In this document: piece by piece, positions 4,564-12,572 of the stretch
Layout of the letters: the number at the start of each line of letters is the position of its first letter
Numbering within the stretch: the stretch's first letter is position 1
Source: a virus
Length of the DNA stretch: 36,333 nt
IMG/VR virus record: IMGVR_UViG_3300020191_000034
Span: 1-36,333 of that record
Strand: one strand, 5' to 3'
Position numbers and translations under genes: made by a program
Notes under the pieces: generated by a model
The model's input: only the letters and a program-made list of their open reading frames with translations
What the model was told of the DNA's origin: nothing
Databases searched by the model: none

Positions 4564-4659
4564 ATGGAGTGGTGGGAAGTCTGGCTTGTCGTAATGATCA
4601 CAACAAATACCGCGGTCAATTGCGCTAGATGGTATTTGGATAGGAAGAACAAGAAATGA
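4564..4659 (+). CDS. Very small single-span membrane protein (31 aa)
   Basis: ATG at 4564 directly follows the previous stop, and the frame ends at TGA 4657-4659, giving an ATGA overlap with the lysozyme start at 4656. The product MEWWEVWLVVMITTNTAVNC followed by ARWYLDRKNKK has one hydrophobic helix and a basic C-terminal tail, so it should sit in the membrane with the tail in the cytoplasm. The gapless fit between two lysis genes argues that it is real. It may modulate the holin (antiholin, pinholin-like or signal-anchor role). It is too short to have obvious homologues. Confidence 0.62.
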   Translation: MEWWEVWLVVMITTNTAVNCARWYLDRKNKK

Positions 4660-5147
4660 AATACAGCCGAGAAGCCTTTGTAGAAGCCCTCGTAGAACAC
4701 GAAGGATATCGACAGTTTGTTTACAAGGACACGCTGGGCATCGACACAGTGGGCATTGGTAGAAACCTAGAAGATCGGGGGATTACCAAAGAAGAGCTAG
4801 ATCACCTTGATATCCCAAACATCAAAGCCGTTTACGAACATGGGTTAGAATATGCTGATGCCGTTTATCTCGCATGCAATGACATTGAGATCGTGGAAGA
4901 GGAATTACTACGGCATCACGCCTGCATCGAAGACCTCTCTGCCACCCGGCAAATGGTACTTATGGATATGGCATTTAATATGGGTGTGCCGCGGCTACTC
5001 AAATTCAAGAAAATGTGGGCGGCTATCCATGCCGGAGAGTTCGAGACAGCCTCAGTCGAGATGTTGGATTCGAGATGGGCAGTGCAAGTGGGAAAAAGAT
5101 CACAGAAGGCGGCTCTTAGAATGCGAATAGGGGAAGAGAATGCCTAG
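4656..5147 (+). CDS. Endolysin, T4-type lysozyme (glycoside hydrolase 24), 163 aa
   Basis: It cleaves the beta-1,4 bond between MurNAc and GlcNAc in peptidoglycan. The catalytic layout of T4 lysozyme is visible: E16 in VEHEGYRQ, D25 in YKDTLG and T31 in IDTVGIG, with spacings close to T4 (E11, D20, T26). The length matches the family. The C-terminal half has the expected helices (MVLMDMAFNMG, then LKFKKMWAAIHAGEFETA and SRWAVQVGKRS). There is no signal peptide, so it needs the holin. Its start overlaps the 31-aa gene (ATGA) and its end overlaps the next gene by 8 nt. Confidence 0.95.
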   Translation: MKYSREAFVEALVEHEGYRQFVYKDTLGIDTVGIGRNLEDRGITKEELDHLDIPNIKAVYEHGLEYADAVYLACNDIEIVEEELLRHHACIEDLSATRQMVLMDMAFNMGVPRLLKFKKMWAAIHAGEFETASVEMLDSRWAVQVGKRSQKAALRMRIGEENA

Positions 5148-5508
5148 ACAGCTTACAGAAAGACAGCAGTCGTTCTTAGCTTGTTTGTTCGAGGAAGCTG
5201 CTGGAGACATGCGGACAGCCATGCGGTTAGCTGGCTACTCAGACAACACCACCATTGCTGAAGTTACGAATTCCCTAAAAGAAGAACTGATGGAGCATAC
5301 GCAAACCTTCTTAGCTAGGAACGCCCCTCGTGCCGCTATGGCTATGGTAGGCGTTGTAGATGACCCAACTGCACTGGGTAATCGCGACAGGCTAGCAGCA
5401 GCAAATCAGATACTGGACCGCACAGGTCTTGTCAAAACAGAGAAGGTAGCAGTGGAAGCGAGTGGCGGGGTAATCCTGCTGCCGCCTAAAAGAGATGCGG
5501 AAGACTAA
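5140..5508 (+). CDS. Terminase small subunit-like protein (122 aa)
   Basis: The N-terminal RQLTERQQSFLACLFEEAAG, DMRTAMRLAGYSD and TTIAEVTNSLKEEL have the helix-turn-helix layout of small terminases that follow replicating DNA to the packaging start. The second part is helical (AAMAMVGVVDDPTALGNRDR, LAAANQILDRTGLVK), as in the oligomerisation region. It ends VILLPPKRDAED. It overlaps the lysozyme by 8 nt and the next gene by 14 nt, and lies close upstream of terL. The next gene may share or replace this role. Confidence 0.75.
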   Translation: MPRQLTERQQSFLACLFEEAAGDMRTAMRLAGYSDNTTIAEVTNSLKEELMEHTQTFLARNAPRAAMAMVGVVDDPTALGNRDRLAAANQILDRTGLVKTEKVAVEASGGVILLPPKRDAED

Positions 5509-5908
5509 ACTACCTCGATACAAGCTGCCGCAGCCAACGGATGTAAAAGGCGATGATGGAGAATATATCGCTGTACCTCGGATCGCTCGAACTATTCCGT
5601 ATGGTTACAAGCAGAGTGAAGAAGATCCAGACATTCTTGAGCCGGTAGTACTTGAGTTAGCTGCACTAGAAATAGCCAAAGACTACATCAAACAATATTC
5701 GTACAGGCAGGTAGCAGATTGGCTGTACTCAAAGACAGGTCGATACATATCACACACTGGATTACGTAAGCGGCTACTGAATGACCGATCTAGAAAAAGC
5801 CAAGCAGCAACTCTTAGGAAGTGGGCCGAGTACGCGGAAAAAGCAATCGCCAAAGCGGAAACCCTCGAAAAAGGCCGCATCGGTTCAAAAGAAAAAAGCA
5901 CCGCCTAG
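5495..5908 (+). CDS. Helix-turn-helix protein overlapping terL (137 aa)
   Basis: The core PRIARTIPYGYKQSEED, then LELAALEIAKDYIKQYSYRQ and VADWLYSKTGRYISHTGLRK resembles a recombinase-type or small-terminase-type helix-turn-helix: RTIPYGY followed by an S-xx-VA-WL turn and SHTGLRKRL as recognition helix. I recall equivalents just upstream of the large terminase in many marine phages. It probably binds DNA near the packaging site or assists TerL. Its last 128 nt overlap the first codons of terL in another frame. Confidence 0.75.
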   Translation: MRKTKLPRYKLPQPTDVKGDDGEYIAVPRIARTIPYGYKQSEEDPDILEPVVLELAALEIAKDYIKQYSYRQVADWLYSKTGRYISHTGLRKRLLNDRSRKSQAATLRKWAEYAEKAIAKAETLEKGRIGSKEKSTA

Positions 5909-7331
5909 ACCTGCAGCACCTGTCGAAGAAGTTCCTGTAGAAGAACAGAACGTAATCTTCGCACCTAACGATGGCCCACAAACCGAGTTTCTAGCAGCCG
6001 GTGAACGGGAATGCCTTTATGGCGGGGCTGCTGGCGGCGGAAAAAGCTACGCGATGTTGGTTGATCCACTTCGCTACATGACACACTCGCAGTTCAGTGG
6101 GCTGCTTCTTCGTAAGACAACCGAGGAACTGCGAGAACTGATTTGGAAAAGCCAAGAGCTGTATCCAAAAGTTTATCCGGGCATCAAATGGTCCGAAAGA
6201 AAAATGCAGTGGACTGCGCCATCTGGAGCGAGGCTGTGGCTGTCTTACCTCGATAGAGACGAAGACGTGCTTCGCTATCAGGGTCTTAGCTTTAGCTGGA
6301 TAGGCATGGACGAGTTAACGCAATGGCATACGCCATTCGCATGGAACTATCTCCGCTCTCGTCTACGTTCTACTGCCGCTGACCTTCCTGTTTACATGAG
6401 GGCCACCACAAACCCAGGAGGCGCTGGGCATGCTTGGGTCAAGAAGATGTTCATTGACCCAGCAGTATTCGGAGAAGCCTTCGATGCTACTGACATCGAG
6501 ACAGGCGAGACACTCCGATATCCGGTAGGACACTCAAAGGAAGGTCAGTCTTTATTCAAACGGCGTTTCATACCAGCAAGACTGGCAGACAACCCGTACC
6601 TATCTGACGCTGGCGACTACGAGGCAAACTTGCTGTCGCTGCCAGAGCAACAAAGAAGACAGTTACTAGAAGGCAGTTGGGATATCGCAGAAGGCGCAGC
6701 CTTCACTGAATGGGACAGAAACGTACACGTTGTTGACCCATACGATATTCCAAAGACATGGGTAAAGTTCAGGGCGTGTGATTACGGATATGGAAGTTAT
6801 TCTGCTGTACTTTGGTTTGCAATTACTCCTGACGAGCAACTGGTCGTGTATCGCGAGTTGTATGTATCAAAGGTACTTGCAGCGGACCTAGCAGACATGG
6901 TCCTCGAACTTGAGGAAGACGACGGAAACATAAGGTACGGCGTTCTCGATAGTAGCTGCTGGCATAAGCGCGGAGACACTGGCCCTAGCCTAGCAGAGCA
7001 GATGATTAGCCGGGGCTGTCGTTGGCGACCTTCAGATAGAAGCGCCGGTTCACGAGTAGCAGGTAAGAACGAACTGCACCGTAGGCTGAAGGTAGACGAC
7101 GAAACATTCGAGCCGCAGATCGTATTCTTCAATAGCTGTCGCAACTTGATATCGCAGCTTCCGATTATTCCACTGGATAAGAAGAACCCAGAGGACATTG
7201 ACACTAAAGCCGAGGATCACCTGTACGACGCCCTACGCTACGGCATCATGACCAGACCTCGCTTCAGTGTATTCGGCGATAACATGCCACCCCCAAACTA
7301 CCGGCCTATAGATCGCGTGTTTGGCTACTAA
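5781..7331 (+). CDS. terL: Terminase large subunit (516 aa)
   Basis: This is the ATPase-nuclease that cuts and pumps DNA into the prohead through the portal. Walker A GGAAGGGKS is at residues 81-89, Walker B FSWIGMDE at 171-178 and the coupling motif ATTNPGG at 208-214. The RNase H-like nuclease has D334 (RACDYGYGS), D390 (YGVLDSS) and the D479/D483 motif (AEDHLYDALRYG). The first about 55 residues are Lys/Pro-rich and disordered-looking; they overlap the upstream gene in another frame. The start at 5781 is the only ATG that keeps this extension. The next gene follows after 9 nt with an AAGGA SD. Confidence 0.97.
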   Translation: MTDLEKAKQQLLGSGPSTRKKQSPKRKPSKKAASVQKKKAPPRPAAPVEEVPVEEQNVIFAPNDGPQTEFLAAGERECLYGGAAGGGKSYAMLVDPLRYMTHSQFSGLLLRKTTEELRELIWKSQELYPKVYPGIKWSERKMQWTAPSGARLWLSYLDRDEDVLRYQGLSFSWIGMDELTQWHTPFAWNYLRSRLRSTAADLPVYMRATTNPGGAGHAWVKKMFIDPAVFGEAFDATDIETGETLRYPVGHSKEGQSLFKRRFIPARLADNPYLSDAGDYEANLLSLPEQQRRQLLEGSWDIAEGAAFTEWDRNVHVVDPYDIPKTWVKFRACDYGYGSYSAVLWFAITPDEQLVVYRELYVSKVLAADLADMVLELEEDDGNIRYGVLDSSCWHKRGDTGPSLAEQMISRGCRWRPSDRSAGSRVAGKNELHRRLKVDDETFEPQIVFFNSCRNLISQLPIIPLDKKNPEDIDTKAEDHLYDALRYGIMTRPRFSVFGDNMPPPNYRPIDRVFGY

Positions 7332-7340
7332 GGAAAAAAC

Positions 7341-9470
7341 ATGGAAGAAGATGACATCATTCCAGAGACTGACGAAACTGTAGTCCTCGAAGATACACCT
7401 GAAGAGGACGAAGGTGATGTTACTGTTCGTGCCATTCTCGAAACAATTCGAGGAAAGTGGACGAAAGCATCGGATGCACGGATCAATGACGAAAAGCGTT
7501 GGTTGAGCGCTTATCAGAATTACCGTGGTATGTACTCTGACGACATGTCATTCACAGAAGCTGAAAAGTCTCGTGTGTTTGTGAAGGTGACTAAGACAAA
7601 GGTACTGGCTGCATACGGTCAGATCACCGATGTGTTGTTTGCCAATAACTCGTTCCCACTCAGCATCGAGCCTACCGAACTTCCAGAAAAAGTTGCTGAA
7701 GCTGTACACTTCGATAGCCAGCAGCAACAACAACAACCCCCCTCTTCTCCATATGGCTTTCCGGGCGACGGACAAGGCCTTCAGCCGGGTGATACACTCA
7801 ATACCCTTATGGATCGTTTAGGGCCACTCAGCGACCCTCTGAGCGAGATTGAAGGGGTAAAGGAAGGCGCAGGAGCTACTCCATCTTCAGCCACATTCTA
7901 CCCAGCTATGTTGGCTGCAAAGAAGATGGAGAAGAAGATCAAAGACCAGCTAGAAGAAAGCAGTGCAAGTAAGCATCTTCGTAGCTCTGCCTTCGAGATG
8001 GCTTTGTTTGGTACGGGCATTATGAAAGGCCCGTTTGCTGTAGAGAAAGAATATGCGAACTGGAACGACGACGGTGAGTACGATCCGAACTTCAAGCTTG
8101 TACCGCAAGTAAGTCACGTTTCGCTTTGGGACTTCTACCCAGATCCAGACGCCACGAATATGGACGATGCTAACTACGTTTTCCAAAGACATCGTCTGAA
8201 CCGTAGCCAGCTTCGTGAACTAAAAAAGCGTCCGCACTTCCGCCCTGATGCAATCGATATGTGCATCGAGATGGGTGAGAACTTTACCCGCGAATACTGG
8301 GAAGACACGCTACGCGACTATCAGCAGTATCAGGATGTAGAGCGTTTCGAAGTTCTGGAATACTGGGGCTGCTTTGATAAGTACTATCTGGAAGACAACG
8401 GAATAGAACTGCCCGAAGGATTGCAGGATGCAGACGAGATCCATGCTAATGCATGGGTGTGCAACAACAAACTAATCCGCTTGGTTCTAAATCCATTCAA
8501 GCCTATGCGCATTCCTTATATGGCTGTGCCGTATGAGATGAACCCATACAGCTTCTTTGGTGTGGGTTTGGCAGAGAACATGGAAGATACGCAGATGCTG
8601 ATGAACGGCTTCATGCGTATGGCAGTGGATAACGCTGTTCTGTCGGGCAACCTGCTTATCGAGATTGATGAAACGAACCTAGTTCCGGGTCAGGATATGG
8701 CTATCTACCCCGGCAAGGTGTTTCGCCGTCAAGCAGGCGCACCTGGGCAAGCAATCTTTGGGACAAAGTTTCCGAATGTTGCTGGTGAAAATATGCAGTT
8801 GTTTGATAAAGCACGACAGCTTGCTGATGAAAGCACAGGCTTCCCTTCCTTTGCACATGGTCAAACCGGCGTTACGGGCGTAGGCCGTACAGCATCGGGC
8901 ATATCGATGCTGATGAACGCCGCCAGCGGTAGCATCAAGACTGTCATCAAGAACATCGATGATTATCTGCTGCGACCACTGGGCGAAGGTTTGTTCCAGT
9001 TTAATATGCAGTTTGACTTCGACCCCGAAACTAACGGTGATCTCGAAGTTAAAGCGCGTGGCACAGAAAGCCTGATGGCTAACGAGGTCCGTAGCCAGCG
9101 TCTCATGCAGTTCCTGCAAATCACTAGCAATCAGATGCTAGCTCCGTTTGCAAAGACTTCGTACATCATTCGAGAGATTGCAAAGTCGCTGGAACTCGAT
9201 CCAGAAAAAGTCACCAACAATATGGAAGAAGCCATGCGTCAGGCACAGCTTCTTGCACAGACGGGTGGCATTCAAGCAATGGCCGAGCAGCAGGCAGCAC
9301 CGGCTGGGGCAAACCCAGCAGATCCAACAGGTACTGGCGGCGGCACAATCGGAACTGGCGTAGCACCTGCGCCGGGTGAGCCGGGATTCACAGGAAATAA
9401 TGGACCGCAAAATACTCAACAGCCTGAAGCCGCAGGTCAACAACAACCGCCAATGGCAGGCATTCAATAA
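7341..9470 (+). CDS. Portal protein (709 aa)
   Basis: It forms the dodecameric ring at the capsid vertex through which DNA passes. Position directly after terL and the domain layout support the call: an acidic N-terminus, the helical body (KASDARINDEKRWLSAYQNY; KVTKTKVLAAYGQITDVLFA), the middle barrel region (PQVSHVSLWDFYPDPDATN) and the late LADESTGFPSFAHGQTG / RTASGISMLMNAASG segment typical of podovirus portals. The length is large but usual for this group. The C-terminal 100 residues are Gln/Gly/Pro-rich and contain the start of a nested gene in another frame. Residues about 120-150 carry a poly-Gln insertion. Confidence 0.92.
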   Translation: MEEDDIIPETDETVVLEDTPEEDEGDVTVRAILETIRGKWTKASDARINDEKRWLSAYQNYRGMYSDDMSFTEAEKSRVFVKVTKTKVLAAYGQITDVLFANNSFPLSIEPTELPEKVAEAVHFDSQQQQQQPPSSPYGFPGDGQGLQPGDTLNTLMDRLGPLSDPLSEIEGVKEGAGATPSSATFYPAMLAAKKMEKKIKDQLEESSASKHLRSSAFEMALFGTGIMKGPFAVEKEYANWNDDGEYDPNFKLVPQVSHVSLWDFYPDPDATNMDDANYVFQRHRLNRSQLRELKKRPHFRPDAIDMCIEMGENFTREYWEDTLRDYQQYQDVERFEVLEYWGCFDKYYLEDNGIELPEGLQDADEIHANAWVCNNKLIRLVLNPFKPMRIPYMAVPYEMNPYSFFGVGLAENMEDTQMLMNGFMRMAVDNAVLSGNLLIEIDETNLVPGQDMAIYPGKVFRRQAGAPGQAIFGTKFPNVAGENMQLFDKARQLADESTGFPSFAHGQTGVTGVGRTASGISMLMNAASGSIKTVIKNIDDYLLRPLGEGLFQFNMQFDFDPETNGDLEVKARGTESLMANEVRSQRLMQFLQITSNQMLAPFAKTSYIIREIAKSLELDPEKVTNNMEEAMRQAQLLAQTGGIQAMAEQQAAPAGANPADPTGTGGGTIGTGVAPAPGEPGFTGNNGPQNTQQPEAAGQQQPPMAGIQ

Positions 9471-9618
9471 TTACGTAGATGAACTTGTTGCTCAACATCA
9501 CAGAACATTAGAGCAGCAAACAAACCCTACAGACATTTACCGCACCCAAGGTGCAATCACCGCGTTGAAGCGTATGAAAATGCTTCGAGAAGAGGTTAAT
9601 GCTGATGATGGAATATAG
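9400..9618 (+). CDS. Small helical protein nested at the portal 3' end (72 aa)
   Basis: The ATG at 9400 has AGGA 5-6 nt upstream; an in-frame GTG at 9376 is less likely. The product (MDRKILNSLKPQVNNNRQW; FNNYVDELVAQHHRTLEQQ; IYRTQGAITALKRMKMLREE) is predicted all-helical. The first 71 nt overlap the portal gene, and the last 20 nt overlap the next gene. I recall a small helical protein in this place in related marine podophages. It may be a head-assembly cofactor, but that is only positional inference. Confidence 0.72.
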   Translation: MDRKILNSLKPQVNNNRQWQAFNNYVDELVAQHHRTLEQQTNPTDIYRTQGAITALKRMKMLREEVNADDGI

Positions 9619-11350
9619 AGAAGGTGGACTGAAAGATCAGGGCGGTTCTGTTGACCCTGTTTCAGGCAATGAAGTGCCACCCGGCGCACTGAAAGAAGAA
9701 GTGCGAGATGACATCGATGCACGACTTAGCGAGGGCGAGTTTGTATTTCCGGCAGATGTTGTTCGATACATAGGCTTAGAAAAGCTAATGATGATGCGGC
9801 AGCAGGCTAAAGTTGGTTTGTCTCGAATGGAAGACATGGGCCAGATGAGCAACGCCGATGAAGCGATAATGGAAGACGACGTACCCGCTGACGTATTTGA
9901 TATGCCAGACGATATGGATGTCCCCGCTGTTATGATTGCCGAACTAGAGATGGCCGAGGGCGGCGACGTAAAAGGCGAAAAAAGATATAAATCATTCCGC
10001 GAGTTGATGGGTACAGATGGCGATAAAGCGGAAATCGTTACTTATGTAAATGATGCAGGTCGTAAGATTATTATAATGCACATCAATGGTGCTCCTGTAT
10101 CTCAAGTGCCTGAAGGCTTCTACCCAGAAGGTTCTGATCCTACTGATGATCCGGCAGTTCCTGATCCTGCCCCAACTGCTCCGCAGCAGCCGGGAGTGCA
10201 GCAGCCGCAAGTACAGCAAGAAGACGATGATCCTGATCCGGACACACCTAGCGCAACTATTGTGACGGGCGGGTTTATATCCAATGGTCGCATTGTGGGC
10301 GGAACTACGTGGGGTATTAGCTACGAGTTTGACGGCAGAGTTAATCTAAAGAACTCAGAATACGGCGAGATTCAGCTAACGGCTGAAGAAGCAAAAAGCC
10401 TTGATCTCGGCAGTAAAGGAATTGGGGGTTTCTTCTCGGCCCTTACCCCTGACGGAGTTAAGAAAAGCAAAGAAAGAACGGCTTCGTTAAATAGTGGATC
10501 AGCCGCAGATCCCGGCTCAGGTAATGCAATACACAAAGCTTTGGTAGAAAGAGCAGGTCTGCAGCAAAAAGGTAAAGAGTTTGTTGAAGGCGGCTCTCCT
10601 GAGATGGGCCTTAAAGACAGCATCAAATCTATTTTTGGAGATGGTCCACGCAACGAACTTCAAGATGCTTTAGCTCAAGCGCTAGGCAAAACATCGAACA
10701 TGTTTACCGAAGCCGATTATGCAATCATAGGATTGGCGCTGCAGGGTGGTGTTCAAACCCACACAACCGGCTTGGGCAATGTTGACACTACTAAGATAGA
10801 CGCAGTTCAAACGCTTCTAAATCAAATAGAAGGAAGCGGTGTGCAGCGGTTTATGCAGGATGACGATCCGGGTGATGCTGGAGGTGGTGCAGGTGTTACG
10901 GGTTCTGGCCTAGATATGACGCCCCCAACAGCACAAGCTCCAGATGGCCCAGATGGTCCGGGATTCAATACACCTATATTCGGAACACAACCACCTCCAA
11001 CAGGTCCGGGTGGCGATCAACCTTTGCCTACTGTGCCGCAGCCGAATGTCGATCCAAGACCGACTAATCAGTACAACCCCGATCCGGATGACGATACAAC
11101 GCCGACAGCGCCACCAAGCTACGCTAATCTTTCTGGTATGTCTCTTAGCCGTGCGCCGGGTGCTGATATGGGGGATCTTTATGAATTTGATGACCGAAGA
11201 CCAGTAAGTGATCCAAGGCCTACCAATCAGTACTCATTCTCGTCATCACCATCGATGTCTACACCAACAAATTTTGAACGGACCAGCACACCTTTTAATG
11301 CAGGTGGGCTGGGTACGAAGAAGCGAAAGGGATTGGCTTCAAGAAAATAA
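9599..11350 (+). CDS. Large acidic virion or assembly protein (583 aa)
   Basis: Three ATGs (9599, 9605, 9608) lie close together at the start. The N-terminal region holds a motif I recall from many marine phages: DARLSEGEFVFPADVVRYIG, LEKLMMMRQQAKVGLSRMED, MGQM. An acidic stretch follows (MEDDVPADVFDMPDDMDVP), then a folded-looking section at about 120-165, two Pro/Asp/Gln-rich linkers (about 180-215 and 430-560), and a basic tail. It sits between portal and scaffold, so a head or neck role is likely. No enzyme motif is visible. The repeated phrase DPRPTNQY occurs twice near the C-terminus. Confidence 0.72.
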   Translation: MLMMEYREGGLKDQGGSVDPVSGNEVPPGALKEEVRDDIDARLSEGEFVFPADVVRYIGLEKLMMMRQQAKVGLSRMEDMGQMSNADEAIMEDDVPADVFDMPDDMDVPAVMIAELEMAEGGDVKGEKRYKSFRELMGTDGDKAEIVTYVNDAGRKIIIMHINGAPVSQVPEGFYPEGSDPTDDPAVPDPAPTAPQQPGVQQPQVQQEDDDPDPDTPSATIVTGGFISNGRIVGGTTWGISYEFDGRVNLKNSEYGEIQLTAEEAKSLDLGSKGIGGFFSALTPDGVKKSKERTASLNSGSAADPGSGNAIHKALVERAGLQQKGKEFVEGGSPEMGLKDSIKSIFGDGPRNELQDALAQALGKTSNMFTEADYAIIGLALQGGVQTHTTGLGNVDTTKIDAVQTLLNQIEGSGVQRFMQDDDPGDAGGGAGVTGSGLDMTPPTAQAPDGPDGPGFNTPIFGTQPPPTGPGGDQPLPTVPQPNVDPRPTNQYNPDPDDDTTPTAPPSYANLSGMSLSRAPGADMGDLYEFDDRRPVSDPRPTNQYSFSSSPSMSTPTNFERTSTPFNAGGLGTKKRKGLASRK

Positions 11351-11356
11351 TCCCAC

Positions 11357-11400
11357 AATTGGCAACCTATCCCCCTGCACTGGCTACGGTAGCCCCAATT
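11357..11400 (+). promoter_or_regulatory. Nested hairpin between the acidic protein and scaffold genes
   Basis: AATTGG (11357-11362) pairs with CCAATT (11395-11400), enclosing GGCTA-CGG-TAGCC (11382-11394). It lies in the 62-nt gap and ends 4 nt before the CGGAG Shine-Dalgarno of the scaffold gene. It may modulate scaffold translation or protect a processed 5' end. Confidence 0.4.
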
Positions 11401-11412
11401 ACGGAGTAAGAC

Positions 11413-12288
11413 ATGGCAGAGATCGCCATTAAAGAAGAAAAGAAAGTAAAGGTACGTCCTATGATGTACCGGAACACCAAGACCGTCGAAGACGAAGAGC
11501 GCGAACTGGCAGAGATGGAAGCGCAACTCGCAGGCGAAGAGCAGGCAGAAGCAGAAGCTAAAGAACAGGAAATCGCTGAACATGATGCGAACCTGACTGC
11601 TGAAGAAAAAACCTTCAAGAAGCGGTACGGTGATCTTCGCCGTCATTCGCAAAAGCAGAAGGAAGACTTCGAGAAAGAACTAGCTGACATCAAATCACAG
11701 CTAGCTCAAGCAGCACAGCAGTCTATTCAACTGCCCAAGACCGAAGCAGAGATTGACGCTTGGTCAAAAGAATACCCTGATGTTGCAGCTATTGTTGAAA
11801 CCATTGCCACTAAGAAGGCACGGGAACAACAGACACATCTTGAAGAGCGGATGAAACAAATTGATGAGATGCAGAATGCTGCAACTCGCGATAAAGCAGA
11901 AGCACAGCTTCTCAACATTCATCCGGATTTTGAACAGATTAGGGATGACGATGCATTCCATGACTGGGCAGAAGAACAGCCCAAGTGGGTGCAGCAAGCA
12001 CTGTACGAGAACGAAGCTGACGCAAGGTCTGCTGCTCGTGCCATCGATCTTTACAAGGCTGACATGGGTCTTACCAAAGCAGGTAAGAAAAAAGGCAGGC
12101 CTTCTAATTCAGATCGTGACGCTGCTATGGATGTATCGGTTCGATCAAACGTACAGATGCCCAAAGACAAAGGTACGATCTTAGAATCAGAGGTCGCTGC
12201 CATGTCAGACAAGCAATACGAAAAGATGGCGGATGAAATCAGTCAAGCAATGGAAGAAGGCAGATTCATCTACGACGTCTCAGGTTAA
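11413..12288 (+). CDS. Capsid scaffolding protein (291 aa)
   Basis: It lies immediately before the major capsid gene, the usual place for scaffold. It is highly charged and mostly helical or coiled-coil (EDEERELAEMEAQLAGEEQA; KKRYGDLRRHSQKQKEDFEK; TKKAREQQTHLEERMKQIDE). Residues 170-200 contain DFEQIRDDDAFHDWAEEQPKW, a motif I recall from scaffolds of marine podophages. The C-terminus is a helix-rich segment (YEKMADEISQAMEEGRF) expected to contact coat protein. SD CGGAG lies 7-8 nt upstream. No protease motif is seen. Confidence 0.87.
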   Translation: MAEIAIKEEKKVKVRPMMYRNTKTVEDEERELAEMEAQLAGEEQAEAEAKEQEIAEHDANLTAEEKTFKKRYGDLRRHSQKQKEDFEKELADIKSQLAQAAQQSIQLPKTEAEIDAWSKEYPDVAAIVETIATKKAREQQTHLEERMKQIDEMQNAATRDKAEAQLLNIHPDFEQIRDDDAFHDWAEEQPKWVQQALYENEADARSAARAIDLYKADMGLTKAGKKKGRPSNSDRDAAMDVSVRSNVQMPKDKGTILESEVAAMSDKQYEKMADEISQAMEEGRFIYDVSG

Positions 12289-12304
12289 TAGTGATTTAAA
12301 ACTA

Positions 12305-12333
12305 TTGACAAAAACCCATTCGTAGTATATAAC
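12305..12333 (+). promoter_or_regulatory. sigma70-like promoter of the capsid gene
   Basis: TTGACA (12305-12310), a 17-bp spacer and TATAAC (12328-12333), within the context ACTATTGACAAA and TATAACTAT. Both elements match the promoter at 1613-1641. Transcription should start near 12340, leaving a leader of about 230 nt before the capsid ATG at 12573. Confidence 0.75.
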
Positions 12334-12346
12334 TATGGATATTAAT

Positions 12347-12365
12347 GGGGCAGTTTGTCTGCCCC
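12347..12365 (+). promoter_or_regulatory. 5' hairpin of the capsid mRNA
   Basis: GGGGCAG-TTTGT-CTGCCCC is a perfect 7-bp GC-rich stem just downstream of the expected transcription start. 5' hairpins of this kind protect phage mRNAs from decay. It is followed only by GTTTG, so it is a weak candidate terminator for readthrough from upstream. The rest of the leader (12366-12572) contains a 12-bp palindrome ATTTCCGGAAAT (12393-12404) and no gene that I can support. Confidence 0.55.
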
Positions 12366-12572
12366 GTTTGCCCCCACTCTTTGTGGCTACGCATTTCCGG
12401 AAATCGTTTTAAGAAACCACACTTCATTCAGAACACTCTATGCAGTCAGCCCCTTGGCCAAAGGTAACCTGACAACGCTAAGACCTCTGAACGCACTGGG
12501 GATTTCTTGCAGGACAGTGTCAATTCTGGCTCTGCCCTTTCGTGTAACTTTTCTTTGGATTGGAGAAATCTA

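Noticed and set aside
8679-9119. 146-codon leftward frame inside the portal gene
   Set aside because: Antisense shadow of conserved portal sequence.
12507-12572. N-terminal 22-residue extension of the capsid protein
   Set aside because: The ATG at 12573 has a clear GGAG; the upstream one has none and lies in the leader.
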